From: a virus
Length of the DNA stretch: 30,629 nt
Direction: 5' to 3' (one strand)
Virus record (IMG/VR): IMGVR_UViG_3300007538_000113
Location: 1-30,629 of that record
Below are positions 12,441 through 21,168 of this stretch, piece after piece. Under the pieces are notes generated by a model. The model ran no database searches and was not told where the DNA came from. It worked only from the letters and a program-made list of their open reading frames with translations. A program made the position numbers and the translations under genes. How positions within the stretch are numbered: position 1 is the first letter of the stretch; the number at the start of each line of letters is the position of its first letter.

Positions 12441-12662
12441 ATGCCAGACTTCACAATGTGCAAGGGCGAAGATTGCCCTTTAAAAAATGATTGCTATCGT
12501 TACACAGCGACACCAAGTGATTATCAAAGTTACTTTGTAGACCCGCCGTATATTGAAGATGAATGTGATTTCTTTTGGGGTAAACAATCAAGTTATACTT
12601 ATGATAGCTTAAAGGATATATTTAACGGTGATTTAAATAAAAGTGAAACAAAAGCGAAATAA
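12441..12662 (+). CDS. Cys-rich small protein, probable zinc-binding
   Basis: 73 residues with Cys at 7, 12, 18 and 42: MCKGEDCPLKNDCYRYTATP, then YQSYFVDPPY and ECDFFWG. This 'C.G..CPLK..CYR...P....Q.YF..PP......C.FF' pattern is common in small proteins next to terminase in Bacteroidota phages. Four Cys suggest one zinc site. It shares one base with the small terminase start (TAATGG at 12660-12665). Confidence 0.7.
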   Translation: MPDFTMCKGEDCPLKNDCYRYTATPSDYQSYFVDPPYIEDECDFFWGKQSSYTYDSLKDIFNGDLNKSETKAK

Positions 12663-13045
12663 TGGCAAATGAACAAAATTTAAAACCTTTCAATAAAGGT
12701 TATGATTCAAGACGCGAGGGAAACGGTAGACCTAGAAAATGGGTATCTACATTAACAGAACAAGGCTATAAAAATTCAGAGGTCACAGATACGATTCAGG
12801 CTTTGATGTCAATGACTATCGACGAACTTAAAGAAGTTTATCAAGATAAAAATACAACCGTTTTAGAAAAGACCGTTGCGGGTGCGATAAGAAAGTCAAT
12901 CGAAAAAGGTACTCTTTATTCATTAGATTTATTATGGAATCGTGTATATGGTAAACCTAAAGAGCAAATGGATTTAAACGCTTCAGGTGGGTTTAAAATT
13001 GAAGTAACATATAAAGATGCAGACGATAGCAATCGAGCTTCCTAA
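12662..13045 (+). CDS. putative small terminase subunit (DUF5681-like)
   Basis: 127 residues. The N-terminus LKPFNKGYDSRREGNGRPRK (7-26) matches the DUF5681-type start seen in many phage small terminase/packaging proteins, then a helical middle with VTDTIQALMSMTIDELKEVY and a C-terminal tail. It directly precedes and overlaps the large terminase gene by 29 bases, the usual order TerS-TerL. An HTH is not obvious, so DNA-recognition may lie in the basic N-terminus. Confidence 0.65.
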   Translation: MANEQNLKPFNKGYDSRREGNGRPRKWVSTLTEQGYKNSEVTDTIQALMSMTIDELKEVYQDKNTTVLEKTVAGAIRKSIEKGTLYSLDLLWNRVYGKPKEQMDLNASGGFKIEVTYKDADDSNRAS

Positions 13046-14186
13046 ACCACACGAGGGACAGCGTAACGTCTTAGAATCAAAGGCACGTTTTAGGGTTTTA
13101 ATGTGTGGTCGTAGGTGGGGCAAATCTTTGATAAGTAAACAGTACACAATTACGGAATCTTTAGCCGGTAATATTAATGCTTACATAACTCCGACCTATT
13201 CACTTGCAAAAGTTTTCTTTGACGAGATAGCAAAGTTAATCCCGAACGAAGTAGCAACCGCAAACAAATCAGATTTGGTTTTTAAGTTCGTCACAGGTGG
13301 TGAGATTCGTTTCTTTACAGGTGAGCGATTAGATAACTTGCGTGGTTTAAAGTTTCACAATGTCATAATAGACGAAGCTTGTTATATACCACACTTAGAA
13401 GATGCATGGAACAACGCAATAAGACCAACGCTTACCGACTATCAAGGTCGTGCCTTGTTCATATCCACCCCACGTGGTAAAGACTTTTTTTATCGACTTT
13501 ATTTGCGTAATGGTGACAAAGACTTTCAATCCTTTAAATACACGACATATGACAATCCATTTATTAACAATCAAGAAATTGACGATGCTCGTGCTTCGCT
13601 ACCTTCGGCGGTCTTTGAGCAGGAATATCTCGCGAATCCGATGGAGAATGCAGCTAATCCATTTGGTATGGACTTTATTCGTCAAAACATTACGCAAATA
13701 TCCAGTGCCGTTCCCGTTTGCTACGGCATTGATTTGGCTAAGTCTTACGATTATACTGTCATTATCGGTCTTGATGGTAATGGTTGCGTATGTCATTACG
13801 ACCGCTTTCAAGCTGACTGGAATACTACTAAGAATAAGATAAAACAACTAGCAAACGTACCGAAAGTAATTGATGCCACCGGCGTTGGCGACCCAATAGT
13901 AGAGGACTTGCAACGTGACGATTACATGATTGAAGGGTTTAAATTTACTAGCACTTCTAAACAGCAATTAATTGAGGGATTAGTCATTGCTATTCAGCAA
14001 GGTTTGATTAAATACCCAGAGGGGTCAATCGTAGACGAATTAAGTTTGTTTGAATATGTGTATAGCAAAACAGGCGTTAAGTATTCAGCACCTCAAGGGA
14101 TGCACGATGACGCTGTATGTTCTTTAGCCTTAGCGTGGCGTGGTTTTATTCAAGGGCGTACACTTGGGCAATATGCTTTGATATGA
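13017..14186 (+). CDS. terL: large terminase subunit (TerL)
   Basis: 389 residues with both motor and nuclease parts. Walker A is CGRRWGKS (30-37), Walker B VIIDEA (116-121, D119/E120), and coupling motif STPRGKDFF (150-158). The RuvC-like nuclease begins with CYGIDLAKSYDYT (D239) and ends with HDDAVCSLALA (~363-373). The protein is complete in length for compact Bacteroidota TerL proteins. It ends the early/packaging transcript; a non-coding region with dyads follows. The start at 13017 overlaps the small subunit gene by 29 bases but gives a sensible N-terminus; no better ATG lies before Walker A. Confidence 0.93.
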   Translation: MQTIAIELPKPHEGQRNVLESKARFRVLMCGRRWGKSLISKQYTITESLAGNINAYITPTYSLAKVFFDEIAKLIPNEVATANKSDLVFKFVTGGEIRFFTGERLDNLRGLKFHNVIIDEACYIPHLEDAWNNAIRPTLTDYQGRALFISTPRGKDFFYRLYLRNGDKDFQSFKYTTYDNPFINNQEIDDARASLPSAVFEQEYLANPMENAANPFGMDFIRQNITQISSAVPVCYGIDLAKSYDYTVIIGLDGNGCVCHYDRFQADWNTTKNKIKQLANVPKVIDATGVGDPIVEDLQRDDYMIEGFKFTSTSKQQLIEGLVIAIQQGLIKYPEGSIVDELSLFEYVYSKTGVKYSAPQGMHDDAVCSLALAWRGFIQGRTLGQYALI

Positions 14187-14249
14187 AAAACACTTATTAT
14201 TTGTGTAAAATAGTTATTTGCACCTATATTTTATGTAAAACGCTTATTA

Positions 14250-14286
14250 TTGTCACAAAGTAAGCATGAAGTGTGACAAATTTTTA
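14250..14286 (+). terminator. possible terminator after terL
   Basis: TTGTCACA (14250-14257) and TGTGACAA (14272-14279) form a perfect 8-bp inverted repeat with a 14-base loop, followed by ATTTTT. The stem is AT-rich and the loop is long, so it is a weak terminator or an operator-like dyad. Confidence 0.45.
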
Positions 14287-14385
14287 AAAAAAGTTGTAAA
14301 CAAAGCTTACAAAATTATTTTATGATGTCTTTTATTATACACATAAAGCGTATTATTGTGCATTATATCACACTTTATACAATAA

Positions 14386-14413
14386 TTTGGCATTATATTT
14401 GAAAACTGCCAAA
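14386..14413 (+). promoter_or_regulatory. promoter with an operator-like dyad around the -7 box
   Basis: TATATTTG (14394-14401), a perfect TAnnTTTG box, sits between the arms TTTGGCA (14386-14392) and TGCCAAA (14407-14413). The arms are 21 bases apart start-to-start, two helical turns, as expected for a dimeric regulator that would cover the promoter. Confidence 0.55.
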
Positions 14414-14455
14414 CTATTGTGCATTGTTTTGCACTTTTATTGTGCAGATTTATTG

Positions 14456-14463
14456 TATATTTG
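14456..14463 (+). promoter_or_regulatory. second promoter -7 box before the virion operon
   Basis: TATATTTG lies four bases before the ATG at 14468. That distance would give an almost leaderless mRNA for the 14468 gene; TTTTG at 14427-14431 is slightly far for a -33 element. Confidence 0.4.
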
Positions 14464-14467
14464 AATT

Positions 14468-14677
14468 ATGAAAGATAAAGCTTTTGAGTTTTTCGATTCA
14501 ATGCTAGGCGGTCAGATAATAGCTATAAAGGAAATAGCTAAGAATGACCCCGAAGCATTTAAACAATATCTAAAGGACTATATCGATAGCGGTGGTTTGA
14601 TTACCGTATCACCAGACTGGCGAAAGTTCAGAAAAGATAATGACCCTAATGACTTTAAAGATTTGCCACAACGGTAA
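14468..14677 (+). CDS. small protein of unknown function (69 aa)
   Basis: 69 residues, helical N-terminal half (FEFFDSMLGGQIIAIKEIA) then PEAFKQYLKDYIDSGG and a polar end with SPDWRKFRKDNDPND. It is the first gene after the control region and 35 bases ahead of the tail chaperone. No family recognised; position suggests a virion-assembly or regulatory role. Confidence 0.6.
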   Translation: MKDKAFEFFDSMLGGQIIAIKEIAKNDPEAFKQYLKDYIDSGGLITVSPDWRKFRKDNDPNDFKDLPQR

Positions 14678-14711
14678 GTCTTTTTTTTATTTACATTATA
14701 TTTAAACAATA

Positions 14712-15374
14712 ATGAAGAACTGGAATACAATTACAATAGAAGATTATCAGCTTATTTATGGTATCATAAACGATGCTAATATGAATGACTTTGAAAAAGA
14801 AGTTAAATTGATTTCAATAATTAATGAAATTTCAGAAGACGAACTTGATAATATGCCTTTGGATAAATTCAAAGATTTAAAACCTAGTTTGGATTTCTTG
14901 CATAAAGGTACGATTGAAGGTAAACTTCAAAAGTACGTGAAAGTAAACGATACTAAATATGTAATGTCTTTAGATGCTTTTAAATTGACTTATGGTCAAT
15001 ATGTAGATATCACAACTTTCTTAGCTGGTGAAAACGCAATGGTAGAAAACTTGCACTTAATCATGGCTTCATTGTCAATGCCTGTTAAAACTAACTGGTA
15101 TGGCAAAGAAAGTGTAATGCCTTATGGTAGCTTAGAGCATAGCAAGGTATCAAGCGATATGCTGAAGTCAAACTTTGCAAATTGCTATCATACAAGCGTT
15201 TTTTTTTTGAAACTTATAAGCGCCTTAATAAAGGTTATAGGGGTCTATTCGGTCAAGGAGGTTTTGAAGAGCAAACGAGTGACGAAGGAGAAATTGAGGT
15301 CGATTCTGAAACCTTTGAAAAACGGTGGGGGTGGGTTTACAATGCCGAACTTATCGCAAAGTTTGAACGAGTAG
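14712..15374 (+). CDS. putative tail assembly chaperone, unshifted product
   Basis: 220 residues in the zero frame. The N-terminal part (WNTITIEDYQLIYGIIND, then EKEVKLISIINEISEDEL and KPSLDFL, residues ~4-65) has the layout of Bacteroidota phage tail-assembly-chaperone-like proteins. A middle domain with YVDITTFLAGENAMVENLHLI follows. At residues 163-167 the codons GTT TTT TTT TTG AAA run through ten T (15199-15208). After this point the zero frame gives an unlikely end with KNGGGG, while the -1 frame continues as a well-behaved helical protein to 15484. Both products, sharing about 165 residues, are expected, like lambda G and GT, though the gene is separated from the tape measure gene by three genes. 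Confidence 0.65.
   Translation: MKNWNTITIEDYQLIYGIINDANMNDFEKEVKLISIINEISEDELDNMPLDKFKDLKPSLDFLHKGTIEGKLQKYVKVNDTKYVMSLDAFKLTYGQYVDITTFLAGENAMVENLHLIMASLSMPVKTNWYGKESVMPYGSLEHSKVSSDMLKSNFANCYHTSVFFLKLISALIKVIGVYSVKEVLKSKRVTKEKLRSILKPLKNGGGGFTMPNLSQSLNE
15199..15208 (+). other. slippery T10 run, candidate -1 frameshift site
   Basis: GTTTTTTTTTTG; in-frame codons GTT TTT TTT TTG allow P- and A-site tRNAs to slip by one base. The frame change leads into the 15206-15484 frame. A CCTT/AAGG hairpin just downstream is weak. Confidence 0.6.
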
Positions 15375-15484
15375 CATTAAACGAAGTTTGGAAATTAAAT
15401 ATAATACAGGCGTTAAATTCATTAGCTTATTTAAAGGATAAGAATGCAAATGAACGTAGACAGTTGGAAAAGTTAAGGAAATAA
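15206..15484 (+). CDS. C-terminal part of the tail chaperone, -1 frame
   Basis: The -1 frame from the slippery run encodes ~92 residues: FETYKRLNKGYRGLFGQGG, an acidic patch (TSDEGEIEVDSETFEK), then RWGWVYNAELIAKFERVALN and a helical end (LNSLAYLKDKNANERRQLEKL). This has the look of the C-terminal domain in tail-chaperone-like proteins and is far better protein than the zero-frame end. A separate start at 15182 is possible but would begin inside the first product without an initiation context. The fused protein would be about 257 residues. It ends one base before the next gene's ATG. Confidence 0.65.
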   Translation, partial: FETYKRLNKGYRGLFGQGGFEEQTSDEGEIEVDSETFEKRWGWVYNAELIAKFERVALNEVWKLNIIQALNSLAYLKDKNANERRQLEKLRK

Positions 15485-15485
15485 G

Positions 15486-16145
15486 ATGGTAGATGACGAA
15501 AGTTTTTATGCAAATTTAGGGGGTGGCAAAGGTGACTTCAAGATATTGGGTAAAAATGAGGTGGCACTTCCTGAACTTGAGCTTATCCTTTTTAAATATG
15601 CTGGTTTAATTGCGTCACGTGCTGCAAAGAATTTAAACAAACCTAAAAAAAATAGTCCTAGCGGTTCGAATGCTTCTGGTGACTTAGAAGAAAGTATCAA
15701 GATTTCACCTGTTAAATTCATGGGCGGTGTTTATTCAATCGAGGTTACTATGCTTGATTACTTTGAGATAGTAGACCAAGGGCGTAGACCTAATAGTAAG
15801 CGCCCACCGATTGAGAATATTAAAAAATGGATAAGAGATAAGCAGTTAAGACTTGACGATGGGGGAACTACTAAAAATGGTTATAAGCGTGAAGGTACTT
15901 TAATTAGCAAATCAAAAAAGAAAGTACTTTCGGGTAAAAAGAAAGTTTCAATTTTAGATATGACAGCTTACAAAATAGCTTCAAGCATAGGGAAAAAAGG
16001 AACTCCACCGACTTATTTTTTAACGAATGCTATTAAGTCAGTTGAAAAGAATTTCTACAAAGAATTATCAGGCGCATTAAAAAGAGATATAAGAAATAAT
16101 ATAATGGTATTTAATCCATTGGCGGAAAAGTATAAAAATAAATAA
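15486..16145 (+). CDS. HK97 gp10-like neck/tail-completion protein
   Basis: 219 residues. The N-terminal part has LILFKYAGLIASRAAKNLN, then the middle SGDLEESIKISPVKF and YFEIVDQGRRPNSKRPPIE followed by NIKKWI. The 'G.L..SI......... Y...VD.GR+P...PP...I..WI' string is typical of HK97 gp10-type neck/minor tail proteins. A Lys-rich insert (ISKSKKKVLSGKKKV) precedes a conserved-looking PPTYFLTNAI end. It lies between the tail chaperone and the large tail proteins with a one-base gap to each. Confidence 0.65.
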   Translation: MVDDESFYANLGGGKGDFKILGKNEVALPELELILFKYAGLIASRAAKNLNKPKKNSPSGSNASGDLEESIKISPVKFMGGVYSIEVTMLDYFEIVDQGRRPNSKRPPIENIKKWIRDKQLRLDDGGTTKNGYKREGTLISKSKKKVLSGKKKVSILDMTAYKIASSIGKKGTPPTYFLTNAIKSVEKNFYKELSGALKRDIRNNIMVFNPLAEKYKNK

Positions 16146-16146
16146 G

Positions 16147-17388
16147 ATGGCAATAACCTACATTCAAACTCCACAGCTTTGGACACCGATAAATAATGAC
16201 ATGATTTATTACGTGCAAACTAATTCGGCAATTACAAGCGTATTTTTAGAGATTTATATTCAATCGTCTTTAATCGGTCGGGTTAAGTTAGTTGTTAATG
16301 AAGATGGATTTGCTTATTGCGATGTTAAACAATTCTTGTTATCGTTTATAAAAAACGACCAAATGTTTTTTGAGTTTGACGTATTTTGGAAGCCTTTAAA
16401 CGATTTAAGTTATTATGTGAACTACCAGATTAAGTGCGTGGAAACTATCGGAGGAACGTCTTATAATGATACTGTTCGTTATGCCTTTAATGGACAAGTT
16501 TCTTTCACTGATTTTGTGCAATTTAATCAAACACAATTTACAACAACAAACACAACTACAAAGTTTTTGACAAGTTCGCCACGTGTTTTAAGCACAGACT
16601 TTGAGCGTACAAATTTCTTGAGTTATATTGATGGGGTTTCACCCGCTACAAAGATACTTTTAAAGTTATATGAAAGCAACGCTTTAATTCCAACGGGCGT
16701 TTATGAGTTTGATATTCCAGACCTTTCAGCTTTAGCGGGTATTATTGCAATTAGTCGTGAATCATTCGGCGCGGATTTCGTTTATTGGGAAGATGTATCA
16801 GAAGCATGGGAGACGGTCGATTCCACTTGGGAAACGGTAGGGGGATATTTAATTAATCCTTTTGTCACAGCGTGTGAAATTACCTTATTAGATGCAGACG
16901 ATATTGCAGTCAGCGAAACATTCAAATTTACATTTGATGATTATTGTTCTAAGTACGCAAAAACAAACGTGTACTGGCAGAATAGCCTTGGAGGGTTTGA
17001 TAGTTACACGTTTAACATGGTAAAGCGTAAACGTTACGACATTGAAAGAAAGAGTATTCAAAATTATCCGTATAACTTTACACCTACTGGTTATAGTCAG
17101 CACGTAAACAATATGTTTAATCTTTCGAATCAAAACTATTTTACTAATTACACAGAGGGCGTAGTATTAAATTCAGATTTGCTAAACGATGCAGAGCATG
17201 AGTGGTTTTGGGAACTTATCAAAGCGCATTCTCTTTACGTAGAAGAAAAGATAAATGGAGTTACCTATTATATACCCGCGACGATTAAATCGACGACCTA
17301 CGAGCCTAAAATACAGCGAGTAGATGGATTGCAAAACGTTCAAATTGAGCTTCAGTATTCATACGATAATATTAAACTAACTAAATAA
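16147..17388 (+). CDS. Bacteroidota-phage structural tail protein
   Basis: 413 residues of mostly beta structure. It begins ITYIQTPQLWTPINNDMIYY, has beta-strand repeats in the middle, a Trp-rich segment WEDVSEAWETVDSTWETVGG (~225-245), and a late region YWQNSLGGFDSYTFNMVKRK (~282-301), which is a common feature in tail proteins of Bacteroidota phages. No enzymatic motif. It is coupled by a one-base overlap to the next gene. A baseplate/distal-tail role is inferred from its position among the tail genes; it could alternatively be a minor tail tube protein. Confidence 0.6.
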   Translation: MAITYIQTPQLWTPINNDMIYYVQTNSAITSVFLEIYIQSSLIGRVKLVVNEDGFAYCDVKQFLLSFIKNDQMFFEFDVFWKPLNDLSYYVNYQIKCVETIGGTSYNDTVRYAFNGQVSFTDFVQFNQTQFTTTNTTTKFLTSSPRVLSTDFERTNFLSYIDGVSPATKILLKLYESNALIPTGVYEFDIPDLSALAGIIAISRESFGADFVYWEDVSEAWETVDSTWETVGGYLINPFVTACEITLLDADDIAVSETFKFTFDDYCSKYAKTNVYWQNSLGGFDSYTFNMVKRKRYDIERKSIQNYPYNFTPTGYSQHVNNMFNLSNQNYFTNYTEGVVLNSDLLNDAEHEWFWELIKAHSLYVEEKINGVTYYIPATIKSTTYEPKIQRVDGLQNVQIELQYSYDNIKLTK

Positions 17389-19439
17389 TGGCTACGCAAA
17401 GGACACAGATATATTTGGAAGGCGTTGCTTTAGATTTAGATAAGAACGTAGATATAGATTTCACTTATTCGATAGTAGATATTGAGGACTTCGAGAAAAG
17501 AACAACGACATTTTCAAAGACTATTTACATTCCTGGCACTGCTCATAACAACTTTTTATTCGGTAGTTACTTTGACTTTAATATAGAAAATCCATATTCA
17601 AGTTTAGAAACTAATATCGGGGTTAATTTTAACCCTTTAAAGAAAGCTTTTACAAAGGTAACGCTTGATAATATCGAAATATTTGTAGGCGTTTTAAGGC
17701 TTTTAGAGATAAAGTATTTGAACGGTGAGCTAATATACGAGTGCGCTTTATTCGGTTCGTTAAACAACCTCTTTAGTAGCGTAGGTGACAAGCTATTGAC
17801 CGACTTAAACCTAAGTGAGTTCAATCAAGTTTATAACTTAACAAATATCGAAGAAAGTTGGTCGCGTGACGATTATATTTATACTTTGGCAAACTATGGT
17901 AAGTTTAAAAATGCAACGCCGAGCAAATTAGATGTAACTAATTTTAGACCTACATTGTTTTGTCGTGAAATATTCGATAAGATAATGAGCGAAGCGGGTT
18001 ACACTTATAACACTACGCTATGGGATAGTAATAACTTAGATAAGATAACGCTTTTAAATAATGAAGAGGATTTCACGGTCTACATTTCGGCATTAGGTAG
18101 CGCGGATTTAGAAGCTCAAGAAGTCAATAATTTATACAGGTCTTTGCAATTAGACCCCGGAAGTTTAGTACCTAGTTATTTTAATTTCGCGGACGATGGG
18201 TTGGGAAATTACTATATCGTAAACAATTCAGCTTCGGAAATAAAAGCAAAGTTCACCGGCATGATAGTTTGGGAGCGCGATACCTTTGCACCCGAAAATA
18301 TGTCTATTGGAATGATTGACTTATTCACAGGCGTTGAGAATTATTCTGAATATCCTATCTCTGGTGGCATAGGTTCTTTCAATTATGAGTTTACTTTTGT
18401 ATTACGACCCGGTGCAGCGAATGAATTTAGGGCAAAGATAGGTGATGCTTTAAGTACAACCATTTTAAACATTCAATTATCTTCTAATCTAGTAATTACT
18501 AATTTTGATAATTCGGCAAAAGTACCTGCAATTTATGGTAAGCAATTCGAAGGCAAATCATTTGTCCCGACCGCGATTAAACAAGCTGATTTCTTAAAGT
18601 CAATTATTAATCTTTTAAACTTGTATGTCATTCAAGATAAAGACGATGAATTTAAACTTACTTTCATACCTTATCCAGATTTCTACAATGACAATGTAAT
18701 CGATTGGGATAATAAGAAGGATTTGTCTAAAGGGTTTACAATTAAATCATCAAACGATTTTCTACCTAAAACTTTAAGCTTTAAATACAAAAACGATAAT
18801 GACTATTATTCAAAATTGTATTTCAATAAATATAATAGCGCGTATGGTAATAAAACGTACACAACTCAAAACGAATTTAGCAAAGATGACAAAGCATTTG
18901 AATTGATTTTCTCTTTAGTCCCTAACGTGTTTATTAATACCGATATGGCATTACCTGCAATGTTTGATATAAATACAGATGGCACGTATAAGAAAGTAAA
19001 GACAAATCCAAAGTTAGTATTTTACGGAGGGTTACAAGATTGCACCAACTTTGAAATTTACAATGGTGATACTTTGCTTGATGCAACGAATGTGCAATAC
19101 CCTTATTTCGGGCATATCTATAATTATTTAATTGATAGCACGACGACTGAATTATACGACCTAACTTTTGAAGCACCAAAAGAGATTTATTTTCAAACCG
19201 CTTTTTATCCCGCGTATAACTTATTCGTTAAATATTATCAGGAATTTATAAAGTCACAAGATAATAAAGACGCTAAGCTAATTACTTTATATTTATTATT
19301 GAATACTATCGACATTATGGATTTAGATTTTAAGAAACCTATCAAAGTTCAAAACGGTTTATATTACCTAAATAAAATAGATGGGTATAATCCTTTAGGG
19401 GATTCATTAACAAAAGTAGAATTATTAAAAAAAATATAG
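17388..19439 (+). CDS. large tail/baseplate structural protein
   Basis: 683 residues. The start is RTQIYLEGVALDLDKN, then SIVDIEDFEKRTTTFSKTIY and IPGTAHNNFLFG (~28-60); this 'DI..F..R.T.FSKTI.IPGT..N...FG' block is a familiar signature in Bacteroidota phage tail proteins. A long beta-rich body follows with RLLEIKYLNGELIYECALFG (~122-141) and several acidic loops. The last 100 residues (DIMDLDFKKPIKVQNGLYYL) look like a typical baseplate-type end. Probably a tail-tip or baseplate hub protein that works with the 16147 gene product and tape measure. Confidence 0.6.
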   Translation: MATQRTQIYLEGVALDLDKNVDIDFTYSIVDIEDFEKRTTTFSKTIYIPGTAHNNFLFGSYFDFNIENPYSSLETNIGVNFNPLKKAFTKVTLDNIEIFVGVLRLLEIKYLNGELIYECALFGSLNNLFSSVGDKLLTDLNLSEFNQVYNLTNIEESWSRDDYIYTLANYGKFKNATPSKLDVTNFRPTLFCREIFDKIMSEAGYTYNTTLWDSNNLDKITLLNNEEDFTVYISALGSADLEAQEVNNLYRSLQLDPGSLVPSYFNFADDGLGNYYIVNNSASEIKAKFTGMIVWERDTFAPENMSIGMIDLFTGVENYSEYPISGGIGSFNYEFTFVLRPGAANEFRAKIGDALSTTILNIQLSSNLVITNFDNSAKVPAIYGKQFEGKSFVPTAIKQADFLKSIINLLNLYVIQDKDDEFKLTFIPYPDFYNDNVIDWDNKKDLSKGFTIKSSNDFLPKTLSFKYKNDNDYYSKLYFNKYNSAYGNKTYTTQNEFSKDDKAFELIFSLVPNVFINTDMALPAMFDINTDGTYKKVKTNPKLVFYGGLQDCTNFEIYNGDTLLDATNVQYPYFGHIYNYLIDSTTTELYDLTFEAPKEIYFQTAFYPAYNLFVKYYQEFIKSQDNKDAKLITLYLLLNTIDIMDLDFKKPIKVQNGLYYLNKIDGYNPLGDSLTKVELLKKI

Positions 19440-21155
19440 ATGGCAACCGAAGAAGTAGCGTTTAAGATAACAACCGACACAAGTCAAACCGAAAAGGCTG
19501 TTAAGTCTATAAAGACCGAATTAAGGGAAGCCACACAGGAAGCCTTAAATCTATCTAGAAAGTTTGGCGATACCTCGAAAGAAGCAATCGAAGCACAACA
19601 AAAGGTTGCAAATCTAAGGGATGAAGTCGGGGATTTTAAAGATAGAGTCGATGCCTTAAATCCAGATGCTAAATTCAAAGCGTTTTCACAAACTTTGCAA
19701 GGTGTGGCGGGTGGTTTTGCAGGTGTTCAGGGTGCAATTGGTTTATTCGGCACTGAAAGCGCGGAACTTGAAAAGCAATTATTGAAGGTGCAAAGTGCTT
19801 TGGCATTATCTGAGGGCTTAAATAGCGTTTTAGAATCAAAAGATGCCTTCACTAACTTAGCGGTTGTAATTAAAAAGAATGTAATAACTGCATTCACTAC
19901 CTTAAAGGGTGCTATTATAGCCACTGGAATAGGTGCTGCCGTTGTGGTAATTGGTTTATTGATAGCTAATTTCGATAAAGTTAAAAAAGTAGTTGAAAAT
20001 CTTATCGGTCCGCTTTCTAATATTACTAATTTTATTGGAAAATTAGTAGATAGTGTTACCGATTTTGTAGGTGCTACTAGCGAAGCATCACGTGCTTATG
20101 ATAAATTAGCAGGTAGTAACAAAACAGCTAATGAAGCGATTCAAAGACGAATTGATTTATTGAAAGCTCAAGGTGGTTCTGAAGCTGAAATTGCAAAGCT
20201 ATCAAAGCAAACAGCCGAAAACGATTTAAACGTATTAAGAGCAAAGTATAAATCAGAAAATGGATTACGTGGCGAAGATTTAAAAAACTTTGAAGATTTA
20301 AAAAATCAAAAGAAAATAATTGACGCTGAAGAAACCGCAAGGCTAAAAACCGAAGCTGAAAAAAGAGCAGCAGACCAATTAACAGTACAAAAAGAAGCTG
20401 AAGAAAAACGCAAAAAAGATGAGGAAGAACGACTTTTAAAACAAGGCGAAATTAGGGTCGCAGCATTTGAGAAAGAACAACAAGAAATAAAAGATAGAGA
20501 AGAAAAAAGAATAGGCTTAATTACTCAATTAGGTAAAAGCAATGAAGATTTTTTAAAGCGTTCGGCAGATACTGAATTAGGAATAAAAACAATTACCGAT
20601 TTTAAAAAACAACAAGAAGATGCAAAGACATACGCTAAGTTTCAAGAAAACGCTAAGTTTGATTTAGAAATAAAAACTAAAGCAGCTGCAGCGGAAATAG
20701 AACTTTTAACGGCGGTATCAAGCACAGCGGGACAACTAGCAGATTTAGCAGGCAAAGAATCGGCAGCGGGTAAGGCATTAGCGGTTGCACAAGCTTTGAT
20801 AAATACTTACTTAGGTATTACGGCGGGGGTTAAATTAGGATTCCCAGCTGCTATTCCAGCGGTATTGGCTGCGTCGGTTACAGGATTTAAGGCAGTCAAA
20901 AGTATTATGTCTGTGAAAGTCCCAGGCGGTGGAGGTGGTGGTTCTATTCCGGGTGGTGGAAGTCCACAAAGCTTTAGCACTGCTTCAGCTCAAGCACCTA
21001 TTCAATCAGGTATTAACGTGACACAAACTCAATCATTAGGAACTGCAAACGTAAACGTGCAAAACCAACAAGCGATTAAGGCTTTCGTTGTAGAAACAGA
21101 CATCACAGATAGTCAAGATAGAATTAATAAAATAAAAGCAGCTGCAACAATTTAA
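19440..21155 (+). CDS. tape measure protein
   Basis: 571 residues. A long helical N-terminus (TEKAVKSIKTELREATQEAL; KKVANLRDEVGDFK-like heptads), a membrane-like helix at 157-177 (GAIIATGIGAAVVVIGLLIA), a highly charged coiled coil at ~260-360 and a hydrophobic segment (TYLGITAGVKLGFPAAIPAV) before a Gly-rich linker (VPGGGGGGSIPGGGSP) and C-terminal tail. This is the composition of a tape measure protein. At ~1.5 angstrom per residue it predicts a tail of roughly 85 nm, a rule-of-thumb estimate. It follows the tail proteins by no gap and precedes the capsid protease. Confidence 0.8.
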   Translation: MATEEVAFKITTDTSQTEKAVKSIKTELREATQEALNLSRKFGDTSKEAIEAQQKVANLRDEVGDFKDRVDALNPDAKFKAFSQTLQGVAGGFAGVQGAIGLFGTESAELEKQLLKVQSALALSEGLNSVLESKDAFTNLAVVIKKNVITAFTTLKGAIIATGIGAAVVVIGLLIANFDKVKKVVENLIGPLSNITNFIGKLVDSVTDFVGATSEASRAYDKLAGSNKTANEAIQRRIDLLKAQGGSEAEIAKLSKQTAENDLNVLRAKYKSENGLRGEDLKNFEDLKNQKKIIDAEETARLKTEAEKRAADQLTVQKEAEEKRKKDEEERLLKQGEIRVAAFEKEQQEIKDREEKRIGLITQLGKSNEDFLKRSADTELGIKTITDFKKQQEDAKTYAKFQENAKFDLEIKTKAAAAEIELLTAVSSTAGQLADLAGKESAAGKALAVAQALINTYLGITAGVKLGFPAAIPAVLAASVTGFKAVKSIMSVKVPGGGGGGSIPGGGSPQSFSTASAQAPIQSGINVTQTQSLGTANVNVQNQQAIKAFVVETDITDSQDRINKIKAAATI

Positions 21156-21168
21156 TATATTTAAAGAT

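Larger units (their letters stand above)
14187..14467 (+). promoter_or_regulatory. non-coding control region between terL and the virion operon
   Basis: 281 bases without a convincing gene. It holds repeats of CACTTATTATT-type sequence (14191, 14241; a related copy at 14348), TATTGTGCA three times (14354, 14415, 14438), and several dyads: the 14250-14279 hairpin, ATTATTGT/ACAATAAT (14352-14359/14379-14386), TTTGGCA/TGCCAAA (14386-14392/14407-14413) and GTGCA/TGCAC (14419-14423/14430-14434). It likely controls the virion operon and may include a packaging site, given the nearby terminase. Confidence 0.55.

Noticed and set aside
13547-13557. TATGACAATCC inside terL as another copy of the early-promoter element
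   Set aside because: It is in a coding region, lacks the tandem copy and has no TAnnTTTG at the right distance.
13450-13842. Rightward 130-residue frame inside terL
   Set aside because: Lies within the terminase gene between motor and nuclease motifs; no start context and improbable composition.
15199-15208. T-run as a plain sequencing error
   Set aside because: Possible, but the position in a tail-chaperone-like gene and the in-frame slippery codons make a real frameshift more likely; raw reads would settle it.
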